Notes under the pieces: generated by a model
Seen by the model: the letters and a program-made list of their open reading frames with translations, nothing else
What the model was told of the DNA's origin: nothing
The model's database searches: none
Translations under genes and position numbers: made by a program
Source: Gammaproteobacteria bacterium
GTDB taxonomy: Bacteria; Pseudomonadota; Gammaproteobacteria; Natronospirales; REEB76
DNA: 64,000 nucleotides
Reading direction: 5' to 3'
Assembly: GCA_036383255.1 (NCBI GenBank)
Contig: DASVOS010000018.1
Span: 29,432-93,431, forward strand
Shown here: in pieces, positions 35,726 to 44,359 of the stretch
Numbering within the stretch: the first letter of the stretch is position 1
How the letters are laid out: each line of letters starts with the position of its first letter

Positions 35726-36910
35726 TCAGGCCACCACGCGGACGTAGAACGCCTTGAGATAGGAGGTCTCGGGGATGGCCGGGTGCACCGGATGGTCCGG
35801 CGCCTGCATGCCCTGCTCCAGCACCTGCGCGTCCCGGTCCAGGTGGCGCGCGGCGGTCTGGATCGCCCCCAGGAGGTCCTCGGCGCTCATGTGGTGGGAA
35901 CATGAGCAGGAAATGAGCATCCCGTCCCGCTCCAGCACCTGCATGGCGAGCTGGTTGAGACGCCGGTAGGCATCGCGTCCCGCCGCCAGGTCCTTGCGCC
36001 GCTTCACGAAGGCCGGCGGGTCCAGCACCACTACGCCGAAGCGGCGTCCCTCATCCTTGAGGGCCTTGAGGGCATCGAAGGCGTCCTCCTGGAGGGTGGC
36101 GACCTTGAGGCCATTGGCGGCTGCGTTCTTCTGCACCCACTCCAGCGCGGAGGCTGAGCTGTCCACGCAGGTAACCTCGCTGGCCCCATGGGCGGCCGCC
36201 TGGATGCCCCAGGCACCCACGTAGCTGCACACATCCAGCACAGCCTGGCCCTTCACGTAGCGGAACAGGCGCGCCCGGTTGTCGTGCTGGTCGAAGAACC
36301 AGCCGGTCTTCTGGCCGCCCTCCAGGGGCGCCTGGAACTTGAGGCCGTGCTCCACCACGTCCAGTACCGCTGGCGGCGTGCCGAGCGCGGTCTCGGTGTA
36401 GAGCGGCAGTCCCTCCAGCTCGCGGATGCCCACATCGTTGCGGAACACGATGGCGGAAGGCTTCACCACTTTCTCCAGCGCCGCCACGATGTCGGCCTTC
36501 ATTCGCTCCATGCCGGCGGTGGTGATCTGCGCCACCAGCACGTCGCCATAGCGGTCCACCACCAGGCCCGGCAGGCCATCGGATTCACCGAAAGCCAGGC
36601 GGTAATGAGGCGTGGGATAGAGCCGCTCCCTGAGCGAGAGGGCCACGTTGAGCCTATGCACCAGCAGCGAGCGGTCCGGCAAGTGATGCGGGTCGCGCGA
36701 GAGGATACGCGCCGCGATGAGTGAGTTCGGGTTCACATAACCGGTGCCAATGACATGGCCGCCGGCGGACTGGATCTCGACCAGGTCTCCGGGCTGGAAA
36801 GCCTTGAGGGGCGTGCGACCGATGTCCACCTCGTTGCTGAACACCCACAGGTGTCCCGCGCGCAGGCGGCGGTCCTCGTTCTTCCTCAGGATGAGCGGGG
36901 GCAGGGACAT
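35726..36910 (-). CDS. rlmI: 23S rRNA (C1962-C5)-methyltransferase RlmI
   Basis: RlmI methylates C1962 of 23S rRNA. The 394-residue protein has an N-terminal PUA domain ([22 protein letters not shown]). It then has a middle segment with [18 protein letters not shown] and a SAM-binding Rossmann domain ([33 protein letters not shown]). A Cys-rich motif near the end (SCSCSHHM) is typical of this family. The gene is divergent from the DUF255 gene. The 68-nt gap contains TATAGT at 36946-36951, usable as a weak -10. Confidence 0.94.
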   Translation of the reverse strand: MSLPPLILRKNEDRRLRAGHLWVFSNEVDIGRTPLKAFQPGDLVEIQSAGGHVIGTGYVNPNSLIAARILSRDPHHLPDRSLLVHRLNVALSLRERLYPTPHYRLAFGESDGLPGLVVDRYGDVLVAQITTAGMERMKADIVAALEKVVKPSAIVFRNDVGIRELEGLPLYTETALGTPPAVLDVVEHGLKFQAPLEGGQKTGWFFDQHDNRARLFRYVKGQAVLDVCSYVGAWGIQAAAHGASEVTCVDSSASALEWVQKNAAANGLKVATLQEDAFDALKALKDEGRRFGVVVLDPPAFVKRRKDLAAGRDAYRRLNQLAMQVLERDGMLISCSCSHHMSAEDLLGAIQTAARHLDRDAQVLEQGMQAPDHPVHPAIPETSYLKAFYVRVVA

Positions 36911-36978
36911 GGGAATTCCGTGCTGCGGAGCAAGGTTCAGGAACGTATAGTAGGCGCATTCTAGCAGCGAGGCTCCGA

Positions 36979-39035
<2,057 letters not shown>

Positions 39036-39039
<4 letters not shown>

Positions 39040-39518
39040 ACCGTTGCGTGCTCGTGATCCGCCACGCCGAGGCCGAGGACGGCCGCGACGACCGGCTGCG
39101 CGCGCTCACGGCCGAAGGCCGGCGCAAGATGGGCGAAGGTGCCCGCGGCCTCGCGACGCTGGTGGAGAAGCTGGACCTCCTGGTCTCGAGCCCGCTGGTA
39201 CGTGCGGTGCAGACCGCGGACCTTGTAGCCGAAGCCTTCCCCCAAGCGCAGCGCCTGCAGCACACCGGCCTCGCTCCGGGCGTCTATCCCAGCGCGCTGC
39301 TGCAGTGGGTATCGAACCACAAGGGCACAGTGGCGCTGGTAGCCCATGAGCCGGACCTGAGCCAATGGATCGGCTACATGGTGAGCGGAGAGCCCAGGAG
39401 CCTGGTGCAGATGAAGAAAGGCGCCGTCTGCTGCCTGGAGATGCCGGAGCCCGCCGTGCCGGGCGAGGCGCAGATCCTCTGGCACCTCAACCTCAGGCAA
39501 CTGAGATCGCTAGCCTAA
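39036..39518 (+). CDS. sixA: Phosphohistidine phosphatase SixA
   Basis: SixA is a small histidine phosphatase that dephosphorylates phosphohistidine, for example on the PTS-Ntr phosphotransferase NPr. The ATG at 39036 overlaps the previous stop (ATGA) and gives 160 residues. The RHG-type motif is VIRHAEAED with phospho-acceptor His10. The second arginine is in [13 protein letters not shown], and the second catalytic His in [12 protein letters not shown]. The open frame extends upstream in the previous gene, but that part is not coding for SixA. Confidence 0.93.
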
Positions 39519-39528
39519 AACTGTCCTG

Positions 39529-39556
39529 TTGACGCCGCCATGTGGATAACGTCAAC
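39529..39556. promoter_or_regulatory. Inverted repeat enclosing a perfect DnaA-box sequence
   Basis: Arms GTTGACG (39529-39535) and CGTCAAC (39550-39556) are perfectly complementary across 14 nt. The spacer contains TGTGGATAA at 39541-39549, the complement of the TTATCCACA DnaA box. A second TGTGGAAAG follows at 39561. It lies right after the sixA stop, at the start of a 457-nt stretch without a convincing gene. An operator is possible, but no regulator can be named. Confidence 0.35.
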
Positions 39557-39589
39557 AAGTTGTGGAAAGTAACGTCCCTGTCATCGGCT

Positions 39590-39805
39590 TCATCCTGGCG
39601 CCGTCACTCCCTGTCTTGATCTCCATAGAACTCTGCTTCGAAAGCTGCACCATGCATGCGGGTGCAGGGGGTAAGCCGCGAGCCAGTCCATAGGCTGCGG
39701 CTTCGTCGGCTTTAGCCGGCTAACCGGTAAAGGGGAGGCACGGCGGCGGCGCTCCCAGCGCAGGCTGCGCTCGAATACGAAGGGCTGCAGGACTTTCGCA
39801 AGCAT
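39590..39805 (-). CDS. Doubtful small open frame, 71 residues
   Basis: A 71-codon frame on the minus strand in the gap between sixA and the phosphoesterase. The predicted peptide is rich in Arg, Trp and Pro (MLAKVLQPFVFERSLRWERRR at the start) and I recognise no domain. It has no convincing ribosome site, but its ATG coincides with where transcription would start from the leftward Pho-box-like array at 39828-39867. The rest of the 39519-39975 stretch holds the two Pho-like arrays and the inverted repeat described separately. It may be a chance frame. Confidence 0.2.
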   Translation of the reverse strand: MLAKVLQPFVFERSLRWERRRRASPLPVSRLKPTKPQPMDWLAAYPLHPHAWCSFRSRVLWRSRQGVTAPG

Positions 39806-39827
39806 GGGCGCACTCTAGCTCCCACGC

Positions 39828-39867
39828 GTTAAAACCACGTTAAGTCCAGGTTGCAGTTCAAAGACAC
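39828..39867 (-). promoter_or_regulatory. Weak leftward array of 11-bp-spaced Pho-box-like units
   Basis: Read on the minus strand, four 7-nt units (GTGTCTT, CTGCAAC, ACTTAAC, TTTTAAC) are separated by exactly 4 nt, the period of PhoB half-sites. Exactly 10 bp beyond the last unit comes TAGAGT (39812-39817), a 4-of-6 -10 match. This is the same geometry as the rightward array. The units are individually poor matches to CTGTCAT, so this array could be chance. Confidence 0.3.
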
Positions 39868-39888
39868 TCCGCGCCATGCAAGGGGATC

Positions 39889-39944
39889 GTTTCACGCAGA
39901 TGTAACCCTACTTTCACACGCTCTTAACCCTCTACCTTCAGAAT
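39889..39944 (+). promoter_or_regulatory. Candidate Pho-box array and -10 for plcP-agt
   Basis: Four 7-nt units, GTTTCAC, ATGTAAC, CTTTCAC and TCTTAAC, start at 39889, 39900, 39911 and 39922. They are spaced by 4 nt, giving the 11-bp period of PhoB direct repeats (consensus CTGTCAT-N4-CTGTCAT). CAGAAT at 39939-39944 sits 10 bp after the last unit, the position of the -10 in known pho promoters where the box replaces the -35. A lone perfect CTGTCAT also occurs at 39578-39584. The downstream gene belongs to a phosphate-starvation family, which supports the call. Confidence 0.55.
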
Positions 39945-39975
39945 GCCACGCAACGTGCAGAAGGAGGAAGACAAC

Positions 39976-40794
39976 ATGAGCGTCCATCACATGAAGCCGC
40001 TGCGATACCGCAGTATCTTCATCTCCGACGTGCATCTGGGTTTCCGTGGCTGCCGCGCCGACTTCCTCCTCGACTTCCTCCGCCATACCGAATGCGACTA
40101 CCTCTATCTGGTGGGCGACATCATCGACGTCTGGGAGATGAAGAACCGCATGTTCTGGCCCCAGGAGCACAACAACGTGGTGCGCACGATCCTGGGCAAG
40201 GCCAAGCACGACACCAAGGTGATCTTCATCCCCGGCAACCATGACGAGGTGTTCCGCGAGTACGTGGGCATGGAGTTCGGCAACGTCTCCATCCAGCAGG
40301 ATGCCATCCACGTCACCGCCGAGGGCAAGCGCCTCCTGGTGCTGCACGGCGACGAATTCGACAGCGTGGTGCGGATCAGCAAGTGGCTGGCGAAGCTCGG
40401 CAGCCGCATCTACGACTGGCTGCTCTACTGCAACCGCTGGCTCAACGTGTTCCGTCGCAAGATGGGCTTCCCCTACTGGTCCCTGGCGGCCTACCTCAAG
40501 CACAAGGCCAAGAGCGCCGTGCAGTTCATCGGCGACTACGAGGACGCGGTGGCGCGCGAGACCCTGAAGCGCGGCGCCGATGGCGTGGTCTGCGGCCACA
40601 TCCACCACGCCGAGATCGCCATGCGCGGCGGCGTGCTGTACTGCAACGACGGCGACTGGGTCGAGTCCTGCACCGCGCTGATCGAGCGGCATGACGGCAC
40701 GCTCGAGATCCTCAACTGGGCAGAGCATATCGCCGCCCGCAACCCCAAGCCTGCAGCCCCGCGCCGGACAGGCGCCAAGGTGGCCCACGCATGA
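39976..40794 (+). CDS. plcP: Calcineurin-like phosphoesterase, PlcP-type (phospholipid C-type phospholipase)
   Basis: A 272-residue metallophosphoesterase with all dimetal motifs: SDVHLG, VGDIIDVWE, GNHDE, HGDEFD and GHIHHAE. The ATG at 39976 has AAGGAGG 8 nt upstream, which decides the start over 39943. Such proteins are often labelled UDP-2,3-diacylglucosamine hydrolase (LpxH). However, the sequence DVHLGFRGCRADFLLDFLRH through CNDGDWVESCTA resembles PlcP, which removes phospholipid head groups in phosphate-starved alphaproteobacteria. A 4-nt overlap with a GT4 glycosyltransferase and a Pho-like promoter favour PlcP. LpxH activity remains the alternative. Confidence 0.82.
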   Translation: MSVHHMKPLRYRSIFISDVHLGFRGCRADFLLDFLRHTECDYLYLVGDIIDVWEMKNRMFWPQEHNNVVRTILGKAKHDTKVIFIPGNHDEVFREYVGMEFGNVSIQQDAIHVTAEGKRLLVLHGDEFDSVVRISKWLAKLGSRIYDWLLYCNRWLNVFRRKMGFPYWSLAAYLKHKAKSAVQFIGDYEDAVARETLKRGADGVVCGHIHHAEIAMRGGVLYCNDGDWVESCTALIERHDGTLEILNWAEHIAARNPKPAAPRRTGAKVAHA

Positions 40795-41825
40795 AGATCG
40801 GCATCGTCATCGACACCTGGCTGCCGGAGGTGAACGGCGTCGTCACCACCATGCACAAGATCGTGCAGGAGCTGGAGAAGGCCGGCCACGAGCCCCACGT
40901 GCTCTCCCACGCCCAGGGCTTCACCACGGTCCCCATGCCGGGCTACAGCAGCATCCGCCTCGCCCTCTTCCCGCAGGGCAAGGTCAACAAATGGCTGGAC
41001 GCGCTGCAACCAGACGCGATCCACATCTCCACGGAAGGCCCCCTGGGCGGCGCCGCGCGGCGCTACTGCATCAAGCGCGGCCTGCACTTCACCACCTGCT
41101 ACCACACCAAGTTTCCGGAATACATCCGCGCCAGGGCGCCCATCCCCCTGAGCATGGGCTACGCCTGGATCCGAGGCTTCCACAACCCGGCGAGCCGGCT
41201 CATGGTCTCGACGCCCTCGCTCATGCAGGAGCTCAAGGGACGGGGCTTCAGGAACCTGGTGCACTGGGGCAAGGGCGTGGATACCGAGCTCTTCCGCCCG
41301 CGGGACAAGCACTTCCTGGACGAGAACCGCCCGGTGTTCATGTACCTGGGACGGGTCGCGGTGGAGAAGAACATCGAGGCGTTCCTGGAGCTGGACCTGC
41401 CCGGCACCCAGTACGTGGTAGGCGATGGTCCGGACCTGGAGATGCTGAAGAAGAGGCATCCCAAGGTGAAGTTCACGGGATTCCGGCGCGGCGAGGAACT
41501 GGCCAAGACCCTGGCGGCAGCGGATGTGTTCGTGTTCCCGAGCCGCACCGATACCTTCGGCCTGGTGCTCCTGGAAGCCATGGCCTGCGGCGTGCCGGTG
41601 GCCGCCTACCCCGTCACGGGCCCCGTAGACGTGGTGCAGCAGGGCGTCACCGGCTTCTGCGACACGGACCTCAGGAAGGCCGCCCTCGCCTGCCTGGAGC
41701 TGGACGGCAAGCAGTGCCGCGACTACGCCGTGAAATTCAGCTGGAAGGCCGCCGCCGAGGAATTCCTGCGCAACATGGTGCCGGCGCGGCAGTCGCCGCA
41801 GGCGGAGACACTGGTCAGCGCCTGA
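40791..41825 (+). CDS. GT4-family glycosyltransferase, probable glycolipid synthase (Agt-like)
   Basis: A 344-residue GT-B glycosyltransferase. The N-terminal domain starts with IDTWLPEVNGVVTT. The C-terminal nucleotide-sugar site has the family-4 EX7E-type region SRTDTFGLVLLEAMACGVP. It overlaps the PlcP-type gene by 4 nt. In phosphate-starved marine Alphaproteobacteria a plcP-agt pair converts phospholipids to diacylglycerol and then to glycolipids. This gene fits the second step, with the sugar unknown. A mannosyltransferase for a surface glycan is the alternative. The 253 nt after it hold only a 12-nt direct repeat, CAGCCCCTCCCC (41931-41942 and 42009-42020). Confidence 0.85.
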   Translation: MKIGIVIDTWLPEVNGVVTTMHKIVQELEKAGHEPHVLSHAQGFTTVPMPGYSSIRLALFPQGKVNKWLDALQPDAIHISTEGPLGGAARRYCIKRGLHFTTCYHTKFPEYIRARAPIPLSMGYAWIRGFHNPASRLMVSTPSLMQELKGRGFRNLVHWGKGVDTELFRPRDKHFLDENRPVFMYLGRVAVEKNIEAFLELDLPGTQYVVGDGPDLEMLKKRHPKVKFTGFRRGEELAKTLAAADVFVFPSRTDTFGLVLLEAMACGVPVAAYPVTGPVDVVQQGVTGFCDTDLRKAALACLELDGKQCRDYAVKFSWKAAAEEFLRNMVPARQSPQAETLVSA

Positions 41826-42078
41826 ACCAGCGAAGGAATCCTTGGCATAGCCGGGGTACCCGTTCACCAACGTCAATGACCGCTCCATGCGAATCGGACC
41901 GCAATGCTGAGCGGGTGCCAGACCGATTGCCAGCCCCTCCCCTACCCCCAGGATGATGACAATTTTGTGACAGCGAGCCGGCGCTTAGCACAGATTAGAT
42001 GTGATGAGCAGCCCCTCCCCGTGGCGAAGCGAGCCCGGCTTCAGGGAAAGCGATGTGCCGAGGAAGGTGAACGCCGGA

Positions 42079-43509
42079 TCAGAACGGCTTGACCTGCCCG
42101 TCGTAGAAGACGGGACAGCCTTCCTTGGTGAAGAGCTCGTCCGCCTTGTGCACGAGGTGCCGCACCGGGCCCGCCACCACCTTGAAGACGTTGGGCTTCT
42201 GCATCTTGGGCTTGCGGATCGGCCCTTCCATGTTGTCCTGGGCGAGGGAGCAGCCCTTCGCATCCACAAGCGCGATGGTCACATGCTCGAAGTTGTCGGT
42301 GAGCAGGTTGACGGCACCCTTCGCGGCGATCCTGTGGGTGTCAGTGGAAGCCGCCACATCTTCGGCGCTAACTATGCCTTGAGCGACCTTCACCTTGGCG
42401 ACCAGCACATGGACATGGCTCACACCGCCGCGGTATTGCAGGAGCTGGGCGTAGTCGGAACCCTTGGTGGCGACGACACCGGCGCCGTTGCCGACGAACA
42501 GTCCCAGGAGGTCTGCCACGTCAAACTTCTGCGTCCGCTCGAACTTCCTGAGAAGCTTGTCCAGGTCATACCCGTACACCGTCACCGAGTCCCCGCGGAA
42601 CAGGATGTCGCCGGTGATGCTCTTCAATAGGTCCTTGTGGGAACGGCCCTGGTAGGCCAGGTTGCCGGAGAGCCCCACCTTGCCATCCGCGAACCTCTTG
42701 AACCCCTGGTCCTGGAGGAGCTGACCCACCTGCACATCCGGCACGTCCAGCGCCAAGGCATAGCTCTCATCGTCGCCGGCCAGCCGTATGCGGAAGGCGC
42801 CGCCGGCCTTGGTGCCGAAGGCATTCAAGGTCATGGGCTGCAGGTCGAGTGCGCCGCCCACCTTCTCCTCGGCATGGAGCCTCAGGTCCGTGCCGGTGAA
42901 CTTGCCGGCCTTGAGGGTGGTGCAGCTCAGGTCCGCTCCCGAGAACGTCAGCAGTATGAGCAGGCGGCGCCCATCCGGCATGGCCGACTGGATGCCGTGG
43001 ACGGTCAAGTCGCAGCCATCGCCCTCGATCGGATTGCGGCCCTTGGGATCTTCGTACCGGATGTTCGCGCCGGTCACGGTCACCTCTATGGGTCCATGGG
43101 CGCGCTTGTGCTTCGCTGGCGGTGCGTCGCCGATCAGGTCCAGGGTGCCGTCCGTGCCCTTCTTGATGAGGATGTGCGGATCCTTGACCGTGATGACGAC
43201 CGGTTCCGGGTCCCCGCGCAACAAGGGCCACCAGCGAAACCGGATATAAGTCTCTCCGATGGTGCCCGCGTTCACGCCTCGGTTGGCGATCCTTACGTCA
43301 TGCAGGGTGACGTGGGGCGACGGGATGAGCCCGATGCGCATGGGGCCCGCCAGCTCCACCTGCATGCCGAGGCCGCGGCTCACGACCCCCTGCATCAGAT
43401 GCCGGAAGCTGTCGGTCCTGGCGTAAGCTGCGAGCGCGATGAAAGTGAGGACCGACACGGCGACGACGATGAGCACCGTATGGGAGCAGATCTTGAGCGA
43501 CCGCCGCAC
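42079..43509 (-). CDS. AsmA-family protein
   Basis: A 476-residue AsmA-like protein with one N-terminal membrane segment (about residues 10-30), the AsmA start region (GLGMQVELAGPMRIGLIPSPHVTLHDVRI) and the C-terminal AsmA_2 region (GVSHVHVLVAKVKVAQGIV). The family forms long bridge-like periplasmic proteins linked to lipid transport and outer-membrane homeostasis. This one is short for the family, close to E. coli YhjG/AsmA-like paralogs. It stands alone between plcP-agt and the RHS locus. A 20-nt inverted repeat (GATGCC/GGCATC, 43540-43559) lies just upstream and could be part of its control region. Confidence 0.85.
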   Translation of the reverse strand: MRRSLKICSHTVLIVVAVSVLTFIALAAYARTDSFRHLMQGVVSRGLGMQVELAGPMRIGLIPSPHVTLHDVRIANRGVNAGTIGETYIRFRWWPLLRGDPEPVVITVKDPHILIKKGTDGTLDLIGDAPPAKHKRAHGPIEVTVTGANIRYEDPKGRNPIEGDGCDLTVHGIQSAMPDGRRLLILLTFSGADLSCTTLKAGKFTGTDLRLHAEEKVGGALDLQPMTLNAFGTKAGGAFRIRLAGDDESYALALDVPDVQVGQLLQDQGFKRFADGKVGLSGNLAYQGRSHKDLLKSITGDILFRGDSVTVYGYDLDKLLRKFERTQKFDVADLLGLFVGNGAGVVATKGSDYAQLLQYRGGVSHVHVLVAKVKVAQGIVSAEDVAASTDTHRIAAKGAVNLLTDNFEHVTIALVDAKGCSLAQDNMEGPIRKPKMQKPNVFKVVAGPVRHLVHKADELFTKEGCPVFYDGQVKPF

Positions 43510-43692
43510 GGCCTCTCCTTAGCTGTTTGGTGCTTCAACGATGCCTTGTACAGGGCATCTCGTCCGCGAAGTCCGTCACTGGATATGGCGTCATGTGGGA
43601 AATTGCGGCTAAGCGGCATACCGCGGGCTGCGATTGGACCGTTAGCGAGATTTGGTCAAGTAGCTTTCAGAGCACTCTCAAAGACAAATAGG

Positions 43693-43818
43693 ATCATGTA
43701 GCGGGTCGCCGGGTCGTAGGAATAATGGGTGCTCAGGTTCGCGCCGGAATCCGCCACCACCACGTTGCCGTGGGCGTCCATGCGTGCTCGTAGAAGTTGC
43801 CGGCGGCGGCGGTGGCGC
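43693..43818 (-). pseudogene. Decayed RHS-core fragment
   Basis: About 126 nt are roughly 90% identical by eye to 46192-46318 inside the RHS gene, in the same orientation. They encode the segment around AHGNVVVADSGANLS. A base is missing near 43783 relative to the intact copy, breaking the frame. It lies downstream of the immunity gene, where RHS loci often keep displaced core or tip fragments. The rest of the 43510-43859 stretch holds the asmA upstream region and an 18-nt motif, and no gene was found. Confidence 0.8.
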
Positions 43819-43832
43819 CCGATTAATGTATT

Positions 43833-43850
43833 AAGTCAAGACCTGACCCC
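43833..43850. repeat. Short motif resembling a dispersed proteobacterial repeat
   Basis: AAGTCAAGACCTGACCCC lies between the RHS fragment and the immunity gene. From memory, close variants recur next to REP-associated (RAYT) transposases and in decayed repeats of many proteobacterial genomes, but I could not check. It marks the junction between host-like and AT-richer DNA. Confidence 0.3.
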
Positions 43851-43859
43851 ATTCCATCT

Positions 43860-44357
43860 TTATTGATCAAAAACGCAGACGTAGTTACCCGAAACTACAT
43901 CCTTTTGTTCAATGATCAAATCCGGTTGTTTTTCTATTTGCTTAGTAACTTTCACCATCTCATCGTAGCTAGCGAGTCCCCCGGAAATTTCGTCAGGAAC
44001 CCAATGACCTTTCTCTTTCTTTATCGATCCACCATCTCCTATGTAGATACTATCCTGACCGCCTTTCTCTTTGTCGAAGTAGACACGATAAAAATCTGCT
44101 TCTGCTCCATCAGCATGGAATACAAAAAGCTGAAGTTCGTTGTCCTTCTCATAGTCCGGCGTCAATATCCCGTAAAAATATCTAACCTTATAAATTCCGG
44201 AAGCGCTCTGCTGAGGCCCAAAGTCTTTCGGGCCAAGCTTGGTTATTAGGCAACTTAAAACGTTACCAACCCTCTCTTTCGAGATTTGTTGCTGGCCTGA
44301 CTGTGCAAAGCAGGCAGACGTACTCATAACCAACGCTAGCAGAAGTATTTTTTTCAT
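43860..44357 (-). CDS. Putative periplasmic immunity protein for the RHS toxin
   Basis: A 165-residue protein starting 2 nt after the RHS stop codon, the standard place for an immunity gene. It has a signal peptide (MKKILLLALVMSTSACFA, cleavage probably before QSG), so the mature protein should act in the periplasm. It is clearly more AT-rich than the RHS core, like the toxin tip. I recognise no family. The mature part is charged and ends in NYVCVFDQ. Its export suggests that the toxin acts on the wall or another periplasmic target. A generic small secreted protein is the alternative. Confidence 0.7.
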   Translation of the reverse strand: MKKILLLALVMSTSACFAQSGQQQISKERVGNVLSCLITKLGPKDFGPQQSASGIYKVRYFYGILTPDYEKDNELQLFVFHADGAEADFYRVYFDKEKGGQDSIYIGDGGSIKKEKGHWVPDEISGGLASYDEMVKVTKQIEKQPDLIIEQKDVVSGNYVCVFDQ

Positions 44358-44359
44358 TG

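Noticed and set aside
39976..40794. Annotation of the phosphoesterase as LpxH of lipid A synthesis.
   Set aside because: The sequence pattern, the GT4 partner and the Pho-like promoter fit PlcP better. LpxH remains possible and is noted as the alternative.
41826..42078. A possible small gene in the gap between agt and the AsmA gene.
   Set aside because: No frame with a start, ribosome site and protein-like sequence was found; only a 12-nt direct repeat is present.
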